Shown piece after piece: positions 10,925 to 22,390 of a stretch of 64,000 bases of DNA; the stretch's first letter is position 1, and the number at the start of each line of letters is the position of its first letter. The notes beneath the pieces are model-generated. The model did no database searches and was not told the DNA's origin. It was given only the letters and a program-made list of their open reading frames with translations. This DNA is from Theropithecus gelada (lineage: Eukaryota; Chordata; Mammalia; Primates; Cercopithecidae), in assembly GCF_003255815.1 (NCBI RefSeq), contig NC_037668.1:62802178-62866177 (forward strand), written 5' to 3'. The position numbers and the translations under genes are program-made.

Positions 10925-11148
10925 AAGGATGTAAGTGTTCCAACCATCTCAGCAGAGTTGTCAGACATGCGAGAGAAGTAGCCATCTTGAACTTGGACAC
11001 CAATAGCCTTCAGAAGACTTCAGACCTGGCCTCCCTCTGACCTGGAGCTGCCTGGCTGAGCCCAGCCAATCCTCAAAAAAATAATGAGTTGTCTAAAGCC
11101 ACTGAGTTTAGGGGTAATGTGTTAGGAAGCAATAGGTAACTGAACTAG
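10925..11148 (+). mobile_element. MLT1-like LTR 3' fragment (ERVL-MaLR)
   Basis: It contains 'gtagccatcttgaacttgga', 'taatgagttgtctaaagcca', 'ctgagtttaggggtaatgtg' and 'gcaataggtaactgaac', which match the 3' portion of MLT1-type LTRs. Only this end is visible. Confidence 0.6.
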
Positions 11149-11239
11149 AGGTAGTGCTAAGAAACAGACCACAGCAAAGCAGGGGATAAAACCAGTGAGG
11201 AAGTGATTGTAATAATCCAGGTGCTCTCAGTGCTTCTTG

Positions 11240-11335
11240 TTAAAGGATTCCCACTGCTCTTCAGATAAAGTTCAAAATACTTAGCATGGCCTACATGGCC
11301 TTTTATGATCTCACCTGTGCCTATAAGACCTCCTC
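11240..11335 (+). mobile_element. L2 fragment
   Basis: 'gataaagttcaaaatactta' and 'gcatggcctacatggccttt' match the L2 phrase before its 3' end. Confidence 0.6.
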
Positions 11336-11337
11336 TT

Positions 11338-11503
11338 TTGTTTTTTTGAGATGGAGTCTCACTCTGTCGCCCAGGCTGGAGGGCAGTGGCACGATCTTGG
11401 CTCACTGTAACCTCCACCTCCCAGGTTCAAGCAATTCTCCTGCCTCAGCCTTGTGAACAGCTGAAATTACAGGTGTGCGCCACCACGCCACCATGCCCTG
11501 CCA
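11338..11503 (-). mobile_element. Alu left-half fragment
   Basis: A poly-T head 'tttgagatggagtctcactc' leads in, and the element stops at 'ccaccatgccctgcc', so it is roughly a monomer. Confidence 0.85.
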
Positions 11504-11531
11504 AGGCCTCTTCTTACACCACTCCCAAAGT

Positions 11532-11838
11532 CTTTTTTTTTTTTTTTTTTTTTTTGAGACGGAGTCTTGCTCTGTGCCCCAGGCTGGAGTGCAGTGGCAC
11601 GATCTTGGCTCACTGCAAGCTCCGCCCCCGGGGTTCACGCCATTCTCCTGCCTCAGCCTCCCGAGTAACTGGGACTACAGACGCCCACCACCATGCCCGG
11701 CTAGTTTTTTGTTATTTTTAAGTAGAGACGGGGTTTCACGGTGTTGGCCAGGATGGTCTCAATCTCCTGACCTTGTGATCCGCCTGTCTCGGCCTCCCAA
11801 AGTGCTGGGATTACAGGCTTGAGCCACCGCGCCCGGCC
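11532..11838 (-). mobile_element. AluY (Old World monkey type)
   Basis: It ends 'ggcttgagccaccgcgcccggcc'-like, and the tail is T23. The flanks share 'agtcttttt' with the next Alu's target. Confidence 0.93.
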
Positions 11839-11845
11839 TCCAGTC

Positions 11846-11857
11846 TTTTTTCTTTTT

Positions 11858-11900
<43 letters not shown>

Positions 11901-12249
11901 TGGGGTTTCTTTTTTTCCCCNNNNNNNNNNNNNNNNNNNNNNNNNNNNNNNNNNNNNNNNNNNNNNNNNNNNNNNNNNNNNNNNNNNNCCAGGCTGGAGT
12001 GCAGTGGCCGGATCTCAGCTCACTGCAAGCTCCGCCTCCCGGGTTCACGCCATTCTCCTGCCTCAGCCTCCCGAGTAGCTGGGACTACAGGCGCCCGCCG
12101 CCACGCCCGGCTAAGTTTTTTTTGTATTTTTAGTAGAGACGGGGTTTCACCGTGTTAGCCAGGATGGTCTCGATCTCCTGACCTCGTGATCCGCCCGTCT
12201 CGGCCTCCCAAAGTGCTGGGATTACAGGCTTGAGCCACCGCGCCCGGCC
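11846..12249 (-). mobile_element. AluY (Old World monkey type) containing an assembly gap
   Basis: A T-rich tail (11846-11899) is followed by the N run. The body resumes at 'ccaggctggagtgcagtggc' (11989) and ends at 12249. 'ccagtcttttttc' flanks both sides. Confidence 0.9.
11921..11988. other. Assembly gap (68 N)
   Basis: The run of N replaces the first part of the Alu body next to its long poly-T, probably a homopolymer sequencing failure. Confidence 0.98.
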
Positions 12250-12384
12250 CCAGTCTTTTTTCAATAAAGCTTTACTTAAATATAATTCACACACCTAACA
12301 GTTCATCCATTTATACAATTTAATCGTTTTCAGTATATTCACAGGTATGTGCATCCATCACCACTCAATTTTAGAATACTTTCC

Positions 12385-12678
12385 TTTTTTTTAATTTGAG
12401 ATGGAGTCTCACACTGTTGCCTAGGCTGGAGTGTAGTGGCTCGATCTTGGCTCACTGTAACCTCTACCTCCTGGGTTCAAGTGATTCTCATGCTTCAGCC
12501 TCCAAGTAGCTGGGATTATAGGCATGCACCACCACACCCAGCTAATTTTTGTATTTTTAGTAGAGATGGGGTTTCACCATGTTGGTCAGGCTGGTCTTGA
12601 ACTCCTGACCTCAGGTGATCCACCCACCTCAGCCTCCCAAAGTGTTGGGATTACAGGCATGAGCCATCGTGCCTGGCC
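12385..12678 (-). mobile_element. Alu, full length, in L1
   Basis: It ends 'gccatcgtgcctggcc'. 'tagaataYt' is duplicated on both sides. Confidence 0.94.
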
Positions 12679-13021
12679 TAGAATATTTTGATTACCTCAA
12701 GAAGAAACTCTGCATCATTCAGCTATGATCCACCTATATTATTCCCCATCACTCTCTCAGCCACTTCCACTCATCGACTTTGTCTCTGTAGATTTCCATG
12801 TTCTGGCCATTTCATGTGAATACAATATGTGGTCTTTTGTGACTGGCTTCTTTCACTTAGCATGTTTTCAAGCTTTATTCATATTGTGGCATGTTATCAG
12901 TACTTCATTCCTTGTTATGGATTAATAATATTCCATTATTTTAATCCATGTTATGGATTAAAAATATTACATTTTGTTTATCAGTCGATGGACATTTGGG
13001 TTGTTTCTACCTTTTAGTTAT

Positions 13022-13332
13022 CATTATTATTATATTATTATCATTGAGACAGGGTCTCACTCTGCCACCTCAGCTGGAATGCAGTGGCACAATCACAGCT
13101 CACTGCAGCCTCGACTTCCTAGGCTCAAGTGTTCCTCCCACCTCACCCTCCTGAGTAGCTGGGACTACAGGTACAGTGCCACCATGCCTGGGTAATTTTT
13201 GTTTTTGTTGTAGAGATAGGGTTTCACCATGCTGCCCAGGACAGCTACTCCCAAACTCTGGGGCTCAAGCAACTCTCCTGCCTTGGCCTCCCAAAGTGCT
13301 GGGATTACCGATGTGAGCCACCAAGCCTGGCC
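13022..13332 (-). mobile_element. Alu (AluJ-like), in L1
   Basis: It ends 'ccaccaagcctggcc'. The L1 target 'ccttttRgYtat' is repeated on either side. Confidence 0.93.
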
Positions 13333-13541
13333 CTTTTGGCTATTCATGCTGTTATAAACATCTGCATACAAGTTATTAAGCAAATATGTTTTCGTTTCTC
13401 TTGGGCATTGGAATTGCTGGGTCACATGGTGACTCTATGTTTATTTGCCGAATTGCAAGACTGCTTTCCAACATGGCTGCATCAGTTTACATTTCCACCA
13501 GTGGTATATGAGGGTTTCCGTTTCTGCCCCCTGCTCCCCTG

Positions 13542-13825
13542 GCCCAAGACGGAGTCTCACGCTGTCACCCAGGCTGGAGTGCAGTGGCACGATCTCAGCT
13601 CACTACAAACTCCACCTCCCAGGATAAAATGATTCTCCTGCCCCAGCCTCCCAAGTAGCTGGAATTACAGGCACGCACCACCACACCTGGCTAATTTTGT
13701 ATTTTCAGCAGAGTCGGAGTTTTGCCATGTTGGCCAGGCTAGTCTTGAACTCCTGACCTCAAGTGACCCACCCACCTTGGCCTCCCAAAGTGCTGGTTTT
13801 ACAAGCATGAGCCACCATGCCTGGT
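13542..13825 (-). mobile_element. Alu, in L1
   Basis: It starts near 'aagacggagtctcacgctgt' with no long poly-T left, and ends 'ccaccatgcctggtc'. Confidence 0.92.
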
Positions 13826-13964
13826 CTTGATTCTAGCCTTTCTAGTGATTGTAAAGTGGTTTTGATTGGATTTCCCTATGACTAATAATGTCTAGCATCT
13901 TTTTATGTGCTTATTAGCCACTTACTAATCTTCCTTGAGAAATATCTATTCACCTTCTTTGCCT

Positions 13965-14233
13965 TTTTCTTTTTGAGATGGAGTCTCACTCCATCACCCA
14001 GGCTGGAGTGCACTACAACCTCCACCTCCTGGGTTTAACCAATTCTCTTGCCTCAGCCTCCCAAGTAGCTGGGATTACAGGTACCAGCCACCATACCTGG
14101 CTAATTTTTTGTATTTTTAGTAGAGTCAAGAGTTTCACTATGTTGGTCAGGCTTGTCTGGAACTCCTGGCCTCAAGTGATCTGCCTGCCTTGGCCTCTCA
14201 AAGTGCTGGGATTACAGGCATCAGTGCCTATGT
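13965..14233 (-). mobile_element. Alu with small internal deletions, in L1
   Basis: 'ggagtgcactacaacctcc' lacks about 20 bases of the left arm. The head end decays at 'ggcatcagtgcctatgtc'. Confidence 0.88.
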
Positions 14234-14260
14234 CTTAAGTGTGCTTATTAAATATTCTTA

Positions 14261-14566
14261 TTTTTTTCATTTTTTTGAGACAGGGAGACAGGGTCTTGCT
14301 CTGTCACCAGGCTGGAGTGCAGTGGTGCTATTACAGTTCACTGCAGCCTCAACCTTTTGGGCTCAAGTGATCCTCCCACCTCAGCCTCCTGAATAGCTGG
14401 CACTACAGGTGGGTGTCACCACATGCACCTTATTTTTTAATTTTTTTGTAGAGTCAGGGTCTTGCCATGTTGTGCAGGATGGCTTTGAACTCCTGGCCTC
14501 AAGTGATCCTCCTGCCTGAGCCTCCCAAAGTGCTGGGATTATAGGCACGAACCACCATGCCCAGCC
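14261..14566 (-). mobile_element. Alu (AluJ-like), in L1
   Basis: It has a duplicated 'gagacaggGagacaggg' start and ends 'ccaccatgcccagcc'. Confidence 0.92.
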
Positions 14567-15639
14567 AGTCCTAAGTATTCTTTATATATTCTACATACAA
14601 GGCCCTTATCAGCTGCATGATTTGCAAATATTTATGGGTTTTGTTCTCATATTGAGGGCTTCAATCCATTTTTCAATTTTTGTATATGGTGTGAGGTGGG
14701 GTCTAACTTTATTATTTTACATGTGGCTACCTTGTTTCCCAGCACCACTTGTTGAAAAGACCATTATTTCTCCATCGGATTTTGGTACCCTTGATGAAAA
14801 TCAGCTGACCATATGCGTGAGCGTTTATTTCTGGACTCTCAATTCTATTACTGTAAGTCTATGCTTGTGCTAATACAACAGCCTTGATTACCATTGCTTC
14901 GTAGTAAGTTTTGAAATCAGAAATGTGAATTCGACTTTGTTCAAGATTTGTTTCCAAGATTGTTTTGGCTATTCTGGCTGTTAAAATTCTATGTGATTTT
15001 TACAATCAGTTTATCAATTTCAAGAAATCAGCTAGGGCTACGCTGAAATCTGTAGCCTACTAGTTTGTGAAGTATTACCATGTTAACAATGTTGTTATGG
15101 AATATTTCCCCAATTATGTGTGTTCTTTCCACAATTTCTTTTCCTCTCAATCTTTTAGTTATTTCAATAGTGCTGTGCTGCTTCAAGTCTGTTTAGAACT
15201 AAACCTGTTTTAGATACAAAACATTATGTGCCATTTTGTTAAAATGTGGGCTTTGCCATGTTTTAAGTTCTAGGCTTCTCCACCCTTAAAGACTATTGTT
15301 CTGGAACACCTGAGTGAGGTATTGCCAAGTACTTAACATACCAACTAATCAACAACCCTGCTAAGCAGCAATTCTTGGACTTAATTCTACTTACCATTTG
15401 AGGTTAAGTACACTTGCAACAAATGAATGGCCTCTCCTGGGACTTCCATGCCATTCAGTACTTAGGCTCTTTCTAATTGTTCCCTATGGACTACATGATC
15501 TGAAAGTTAAATTTCCTCCCTTGCTATCAAAAAACTGCTAATCAGGCTCTTCTAATTACATGGTATACTAAGGGAAACATCCTTTTTGCCTGTGAACCTT
15601 GGTCACTGGTAGGCTTGAAAATACCATGTGCTCCTTTTG

Positions 15640-15775
15640 CACCCTTAGGCACTGCTAAATGTTTTGCATCATTTTCTCTCAATGACCCTGTGAAAAAGGT
15701 GTTTTGCAGATGAGCAAACTACAACTAAACAAATTTGTGAGATAATACAGCTAGGCAAATTGCAGAAATAATGTA
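15640..15775 (+). mobile_element. MIR fragment
   Basis: 'tcattttctctcaatgaccc', 'gcagatgagcaaactacaac' and 'gataatacagctaggcaaat' follow the MIR core order. The flanking 15181-15639 holds nothing I recognise. Confidence 0.55.
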
Positions 15776-15895
15776 TTAATTCTGGTAGTATGATCTCACA
15801 TACCCCTAACCAGTATAATATACTTCATATTGTTTTTGCCTTGAGATCCACAAGGCTTCAGACCCACAGGGAAAACTAAGTATTAACAGAATTGA

Positions 15896-16203
15896 GCCAC
15901 CGGGTGCGGTGGCTCATGCCTGTAATCCCAGCACTTTGGGAGGCCGAGGCAGGCGGATCACAAGGTCAGGAGATTGAGACCATCCTGGCTAACACGGTGA
16001 AAACCCCATCTCTACTAAAAATACAATAAATTAGCTGGGCGTGGTGGCAGGCGCCTGTAGTCTCAGCTACTCGAGAGGCTGAGGCAGAATGGCGTGAACC
16101 CAGGAGGCGGAGCTTGCGGAGAGCCCACATTGCACCACTGCACTCCAGCCTAGGCACCAGAGCCACTGGGTCTCAAAAACAAAACAAAACAAAACAAAAA
16201 ACC
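15896..16203 (+). mobile_element. AluY-like, full length
   Basis: The head is 'gccaccgggtgcggtggctc' and the tail is (CAAAA)n. 'agaattgag' is duplicated at both ends. Confidence 0.92.
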
Positions 16204-16618
16204 CAGAATTGAGCCCAATGACTCCAAGAAGATTCTTGATTTGGGTGTAAGCTGACCTGATTATTTAAAAAATACAAAGCATGAAAAAAATTGACCAGAT
16301 CTTGGTCTCATTCCTGGGAGTAACTGTACACAGCTTCTCAAATTTCATGGGATGAGTGGATGATGTACCTTAACTCTTCCTTTGTGGCTATTTCAAATAA
16401 TCTCAAGCAAACCTAAATTTTTTTGCTCAACTGAGGCAAAACAATTGTCTGAAATTCTGCAACATTAGTAATGAGGCCCCAAATTAAAGTCCACAGTAAA
16501 CACAGCAACACAAATACCTTTAAGCATGAGCCTCAGATCTCATCCTGATCCTGAACAAATGCTTTAGTGAGCGCTTGCTTTGGCAGAACATACTGTAAAA
16601 CTGGAACGTTTTGTGTGA

Positions 16619-16928
16619 GGCTGAGCGCAGTGGCTCACACCTGTAATCCCAGCACTTTTGGGAGACGAGTTGGGCAGATGATCTGAGGTCAGGAGTTTGA
16701 AACAAGCCTGCCCAACATGGTGAAACCTCGTCTCTACTAAAAATATAAAAATTAGCTGGGTGTGGTGGTGCACACCTGTAATCGCAGCTACTTAGGAGGC
16801 TGAAGTAAAATTGCTTGAACGCGGGAGGTAGAGGTTGCACTGAACCTTTTGAGATGGTGCCACCGTACTCCAGCAGTCTGGGCAAGAGGGAGACTTAGTC
16901 TCCAAAAAAAAAAAAAAAAAAAAAAAAA
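16619..16928 (+). mobile_element. Alu, full length
   Basis: It starts 'ggctgagcgcagtggctcac' and the poly-A runs 16903-16928. Confidence 0.93.
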
Positions 16929-17163
16929 CCAAATAAAAAAAAATTAGTGTACGAGACTAACAGCTTGGCAAGTTTTGGTATAAGGTCTCCAAGAGTGAAG
17001 GGGACAGGTAATTTGTCTACAATTTCTACTAAGCAGTTTTTATAGTCAATTCCAGATTTTTCCTTACATTTAGATATTCTCAAAAATTACCCAGATCACA
17101 CTCCATTATCAAATTTTGACTTCGAGAAATTGACAGCCCTTCATTACTACTCAGGTCAATCAA

Positions 17164-17455
17164 ACCACAGTAGAGTCCTCCCTTGTCTGCAAGGAGATAC
17201 GTTCCAAGATCCCCCCACAGTGGATACCCAAAACCACAAACGGTACCAAAGCCTGGCCTAGCCTACATGGCCTTTTTTTTTTTCTTGGATGGCAAATAGC
17301 ATATTCAGCATGAATATACTGTATCCAACATTCCCAGTATCCCATCCAAGGTGGGAAGGACAGGATGCCTCTCAGAAAAGCACACAATTTAAAAATTAAT
17401 AACTGAGATTGTGATTAACCATGGTTGCAGATAAGGGGATATGACTATATTGTTA
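17164..17455. mobile_element. Tigger/pogo-like DNA transposon remnant (MITE)
   Basis: The left end 'cagtagagtcctcccttgtc' and the right end 'gcagataaggggatatgact' are imperfect inverted complements. Phrases such as 'gatacgttccaagatccccc', 'cagtggatacccaaaaccac' and 'aaccatggttgcagataagg' are typical of internally deleted Tigger-type elements. No transposase frame is left. Confidence 0.6.
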
Positions 17456-17839
17456 TTTGACTATGCTTGTTTGTGAAGCGATGTGTGACTATCTCATAAC
17501 CATCATGATAGTTTGCACACACAGAAGTTGGAAATACAAAATGCTATGTCTGAAATCCAATCAAGGAGAAGTATGTAGGTAGTAATTGCTAAATTATAAC
17601 ATGCTAATTTTAGAAATAAAAATTACAGAGTGAAGGCAAATATCTAAAAAGGACCATAAAAATTGATCAGTAATTGAGACTGAGAGCAGCACTGCCAAGT
17701 CACAATAGGATCCTGAATTATACTTAATCTGGTTCTGTGTCTGTAATACAGACTTTTTTTTTAAAAAATGTCACTTTGAATACGTTGAAGTCAGGAAAAT
17801 TCTAGAAAATAAATGAGTACTAAAAAAAACAAAAACAAA

Positions 17840-17940
17840 ACCATAGGATAATTAGGATAATGTCTTTATTAATGAGAATGAAACGTTCATTCCTCCTTCC
17901 ACTCCTTCTTGTTGGTTTTCTGGACACAGCTCACCTGATC
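17840..17940 (-). ncRNA. SFPQ: Candidate alternative terminal exon of SFPQ
   Basis: On the minus strand an acceptor 'ccctttaattagcag' at 17941-17955 opens a block of about 75 nt that reaches an AATAAA at 17865-17870. A cleavage site is expected near 17840-17855, so the left coordinate is approximate. No Alu interrupts it, and it lies downstream of SFPQ on the same strand. I infer that it is the 3'-most exon of a longer SFPQ transcript. There is no transcript evidence here, and an internal 'cag|gtgagc' could also be used as a donor. Confidence 0.4.
17865..17870 (-). promoter_or_regulatory. SFPQ: Candidate distal poly(A) signal AATAAA
   Basis: Plus 'tttatt' reads AATAAA on the minus strand, within 'attaataaagacattatcc'. 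It is well placed after the candidate terminal exon acceptor. Confidence 0.45.
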
Positions 17941-18056
17941 CTGCTAATTAAAGGGTATGATTACTCCAAAGGATACAAGAATCAGAGTTACCAAATTCTC
18001 AAACATAACATTATATAACTGTCAAGTGAACTAATACCAAAGAAATCTTATTAACT

Positions 18057-18362
18057 GGCCAGGCATGGTGGCTCATGCCTATAATCCCAGCACTTTGGGA
18101 GGCCAAGGAGGGCGGATCATGAGGTCAGGAGATCGAGACCATCCTGGCTAACACGGTGAAACCCCATCTCTAATAAAAATCAGCTGGGCGTGGTGGTGGG
18201 TGCCTGTAGTCCCAGCTACTCGGGAGGCCGAGGCAGGAGAATCGCTTGAACCCAGGAGGTAGAGGTTGCAGTGAGCCAAGATTGCACCATTGCACTCCAG
18301 CCTGGGCAACAAGAGTGAAACTCCGTTTCAAAAACAAACAAACAAATAAATAAATAAATAAA
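18057..18362 (+). mobile_element. AluY/S-like, full length
   Basis: It starts 'ggccaggcatggtggctcat', has a short deletion in the middle linker and a (CAAA)n(TAAA)n tail. Confidence 0.93.
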
Positions 18363-18448
18363 GGTTCCCACATTAGTATTATTTTTGTTCCACCCAAGCG
18401 CCTTTCTTTCTGAAGACCGTTTAACAGGCTAAGAATCATTCAACTTAC

Positions 18449-18533
18449 CTAGAAACGTTGTCAGTCTAACTGCTTGTGGCTTCCCTCCTTGATTGGCTCA
18501 CGCTGTGTGATGTCTTGAGAAGTATCTACCCAC
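18449..18533 (-). ncRNA. SFPQ: Candidate alternative downstream exon of SFPQ (85 nt)
   Basis: The minus-strand acceptor 'cattttttgttatag' ends at 18534. The strong donor ctag|gtaagt begins at 18448. An old Alu lies just upstream of its polypyrimidine tract, but the exon itself is not repeat. Its assignment to SFPQ rests on strand, position and splice-site quality only. Confidence 0.35.
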
Positions 18534-18551
18534 CTATAACAAAAAATGTAA

Positions 18552-18771
18552 CTTACTCACTGCAGCCTCAATCTCCCAGGATCAAGCAATCCTCCCACCT
18601 CAGCCTCCAAGGGAGCTGGGACCACAGGCACACACCATCACACCTGGCTATATTTTTTTTTCTGTAGAGACATGGGCTCACTATTTTGCCCAGGCTGGGC
18701 TCAAGCAATCCTCCTGCTTCTGCCTCCCAAAGTGCTAGGAATGTAGGTGTAAAGCCATCATGCCTGACCTT
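18552..18771 (-). mobile_element. Alu (AluJ-like), missing its tail-side start
   Basis: It starts at 'ttactcactgcagcctcaat' and ends 'catcatgcctgacc'. Confidence 0.88.
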
Positions 18772-19133
18772 CTCCTACATTTTCTTTACATCTTAAGTGT
18801 GTAAGTAAAAAAAGAATCATGGGAATTTTAGATAGAGTCTAAAATTGAACTGAGTATCGAGAATATGGCCTTTCCACTTAAGTCAAGCTTTCTTTTCTGT
18901 TCTATGATTGTTATATAACCATCCACCATTTTTGAATTATATTGTTTGACATTTGTTTAATGCCTCTCACTTGCTTTCTCACATACATCCCTATTTACAA
19001 ACCAAAACACAGAGATATTACCTTAGAAAAGGTGAACATCTCAAATACCAAAATTTCACCCCACATATCTAAATGAAATTATTTAAATCAAACTCAAAAG
19101 CCTCTAGGGGTTAAGATTTCTAAGGAAACTTAC

Positions 19134-19181
19134 TTCATGTGAACGAGCACTCCAGTATCAGCCAACATCAATCATTCTTAC
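19134..19181 (-). ncRNA. SFPQ: Candidate alternative downstream mini-exon of SFPQ (48 nt)
   Basis: The minus-strand acceptor 'tcattattctttag' ends at 19182 and the donor gaa|gtaagt begins at 19133. The length is a multiple of three. The acceptor junction itself reads ttag|gtaaga, so it could instead act as a donor for a longer upstream exon. Confidence 0.3.
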
Positions 19182-22100
19182 CTAAAGAATAATGAGAAAA
19201 AGTTAATATAAAAGACAAGGGTATAAAAATAAAGGTCTGAAAATGCTAGTCAACTTCAAAATTTAAAGAGTAAAATTCCAGAGATAAAGATTGGGGGTAA
19301 GTTACAGCATTAAAAAAAATAGGAAGAAACTTCATGGGGGGGAAATCTAAAATTATTCTTACATAAAATAAGTAGACACCTGAATTAGAATGAAAACTGC
19401 ATTTTCTTTAAAATGTAAAAGCCTAACTCTTATTTTCACCAGTCTGAGCACAAGTTTGACTGCAACCCAAAATATACTATCCCTTATGTGAAGGTATGTG
19501 ACAACGTTGACCTCACCAAATGAGTTTTAACATCAGCTCTTTTTTCATATGAAAGCACATACCCTGCTCCCCATTCAAGTATGTCTTCCATTGTCAGGCG
19601 GGCTGACCACCTTCAGCAGGAGTCCTCCAAGAGTGCCCAACTCCCCTTCCCACAGTACACAATGCTGCAGTAGTTGTCCTGCAATCCTTTGTATTTACCT
19701 CATTCTTTCCCGTCTAAGTCCTCACTGAGTTTTAAAGTTAGGGCCAGAAAAGCTATGCCTTACTGGGACAGCAAGGAACCAATTATTTTCTGAGGAAGAA
19801 GACATTCATTCACCTTCACTATATGCCTGGCAGGGCCACAGTGCACAAAACAAAGATCAGCCTTCATTCAAGTTCCAGGTTTTTCTTCCTCCCTGAATGA
19901 TTACTGCAAAGGGTATATGAAATAAGAGTTCCCTGTTGCACATGTACCATCCATAAGGGATACTATATCGTTTTGCATTCTTCCCCCCATTCTCCACATT
20001 ATCCTATCCTACGTCCAAGCCCTTTTCACTCTCAAAAAAAAAAAAAACATCTTTTTTTTCAGCACTGGTGTTGAAAAGCAACGCTTTTATGGTTTAATGG
20101 TTTACCAGCAACTGTTGAGATTTCCAGTTGAGTCTTAAAAATTGCCAATCATTATCTAGCAGCAATGACAGATGATTAGGAGCAGTCAAATCCTCTGAAT
20201 TCTTTCCCTAATAAGCAGCCATTTGAGAACTGCACTAGCTGACATCACTAAAACATTATCAGCTAAAGCCAAAACCAAATAAAGGCCCAGAACAACATCC
20301 TGGCTCTCTAAAACCTGTCCAAAATCATTAAGGGAAAGGCAGTAAATGCAGGACTGTGGATCATGTCACTGCAGCTGACAATGATTAACAATAGGAGACA
20401 TGCAACCCCCATTAAGGTTAAAAGTCCAAAACTAGTCACACGCATCTCTTTATTGGGGAAAAGTGAGACTATTATGCATTCTTGGTAGGTCTGCAACCTT
20501 GCATGAAGAGCACCCATTGCATTTCTTTCATCTTTCAGAAAGCACCGGTATCTGTTCCAAGGGCCTAACAGTACGAAAATACATTCTGGCATCACACCTC
20601 TGAACCCAAGACTGCTCTCATTAAAAATAATTTTGGTTTGTAACAAGATTATGAAATACAATGCAAGCACCTCAGTATAGCATTATTACTGAAACCCACT
20701 TAATTCCCAGCTTTTTGACTGAGTTTTTGTAAAAAACCCACTGCACTAAGATTCACAATTCATTGATAGATACAAATTAAAGCTAGTAAGAACACACTAA
20801 CGTCACAAGTTTCTCATTCTAAAGTGCAAAAGCCTAATCATCTTAAAGTGAACAGGAAGGCAAAATTAACCCCCCACCCCAATGAAGTTCCTGAAGTCCA
20901 TATATTATAGCAAGTACATTCTCTAAAAATTGTTACTGACTGGTTAAGAAATAGGCCTGAGTTTTTATTTCTAACACCCAATCACTAAACCACGGCAGCA
21001 AGCACTGGCCACCGATTTAATGGATTACGACACAGGAAACCCCAATCAGGGTTCTATGTAACTTAGTGATACTCATGTCACTAATATTGAGCATTATACT
21101 TGATCTGCATTATATTATTGATATGCAGAAGCTAAACTAGTCATCATTTGCTCTTTCATCAGTAGAGTCCAAAGTCGTTGGCTTGAATGGACTACATGTT
21201 AAAGTACAAGTCTGTCCCCACCTTGTGAATTGCTTGCCAACGAGCAAGCTCTTTTTCTTGATACACAGAAGAAAATTATCATAGTCATGAAGGTTTCATC
21301 AGCATTTATGCAAAGTAAACCGCTTTCCAGTTACAGAGCAGAAACATTATAAATGAAAGCTGTCTCTCATGTATGCTAGCTAAAAACCAGTTCAGAGACC
21401 AAAAAGTTGAAGTGAGGTCTGGAACAACAGTTGATGCAAAGTCCTAAGCAACAGAAGAAGTGCTTTTGAAGACTTAGGTTTTCTTGTAAACATTTTGGAC
21501 TATAACATCACATCCCTAAAGCTAAGGGAACCAAATTCAAAAAGCTACTCTGAACATATGCAGTCATCCTACAGAAACGACGATGTCTTATGATTGGGAA
21601 TGATTCCCAAAATGTATTCGACTGTAGTCAAGTCAATGTTCCACACCACCTTCCCCCAGGTTTAGAGTATAGACATATTTAGACAAGTCCCATAACTTGA
21701 ACTATTCACATTAGATTCCCATCTAAGCCCAAGTTAGTAACAATGGTGTTTTCATGAAGCCCATGTTTCTAAAAATTTTAAATCGCATTACAAAAAAACC
21801 TGTACTTTCAGTTCATCTCAACTCGTAGAATTACCAAGATTGCATACTGAAATTACTGATATTGCCGATCTATGGGCAGGTCAGTTTGCTACAATAAAGA
21901 CTAATTATCACATGCTATACGGCCCATGTCAAGGTGCTAAAAGCACCCTAGTTCCCACGTAGAGTTTAGTTCCCTCTCCCCCACACCACTGATGTGTTCC
22001 ATGTTATCTTCAGTTACAATGCAACTAAAGGAAACCACACAACTGAGTCAGATATACCAAAGAATCAAGTTTGCACTTTTTATCTGAGAACTGCAACAGC

Positions 22101-22287
22101 ACTGAATTCTGCCTAACAAATTACAGCTCTAACCCCACACCCACACAGTTTTGATGTAAGCTAGCTTTACCATACAAGTGTTAGGTGCTGCACTGTAATT
22201 TCATTGTCAGAAGTGTGATGCCAGAATGCCCACGGAATAAAAGTACATAGCAAGTCACCAAGTTAGATTATATTGCTTGTTACCTAC

Positions 22288-22390
22288 CTGTATGCAGTCG
22301 GCAATGAGAATCTTGGAGCAAGCAGGAATACTACATCCGGGTCCTAATGTCCATTGCCATTTGCGGTACTACGTTCCTCACAGTTACGCA
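22288..22390 (-). ncRNA. SFPQ: Candidate alternative exon of SFPQ (103 nt)
   Basis: The minus-strand acceptor 'ccagcatttctgcag' ends at 22391 and the donor acag|gtaggt begins at 22287. If exon 9 (which ends in phase 0) were spliced here, it would add 19 codons and then TAG at 22331-22333. That would replace the 45-residue exon 10 tail, including the GPNKKPRF nuclear-localisation end. Not supported by any transcript seen here. Confidence 0.4.

Larger units (their letters stand above)
12258..15180 (-). mobile_element. L1 (L1M-like), antisense, broken by five Alus
   Basis: Antisense L1 pieces at about 12258-12384, 12679-13021, 13333-13541, 13826-13964, 14234-14260 and 14567-15180 are colinear. 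Examples are 'ccatttcatgtgaatacaat', 'gactggcttctttcacttag', 'ggaattgctgggtcacatgg', 'cccagcaccacttgttgaaa' and 'gattgttttggctattctgg'. No intact frame remains. Confidence 0.8.

Noticed and set aside
20308..20670. 120-codon minus-strand frame in the SFPQ downstream region
   Set aside because: Composition is ordinary non-coding, there is no recognised domain, and no splice or start context. It was kept only as part of the Alu-poor block.
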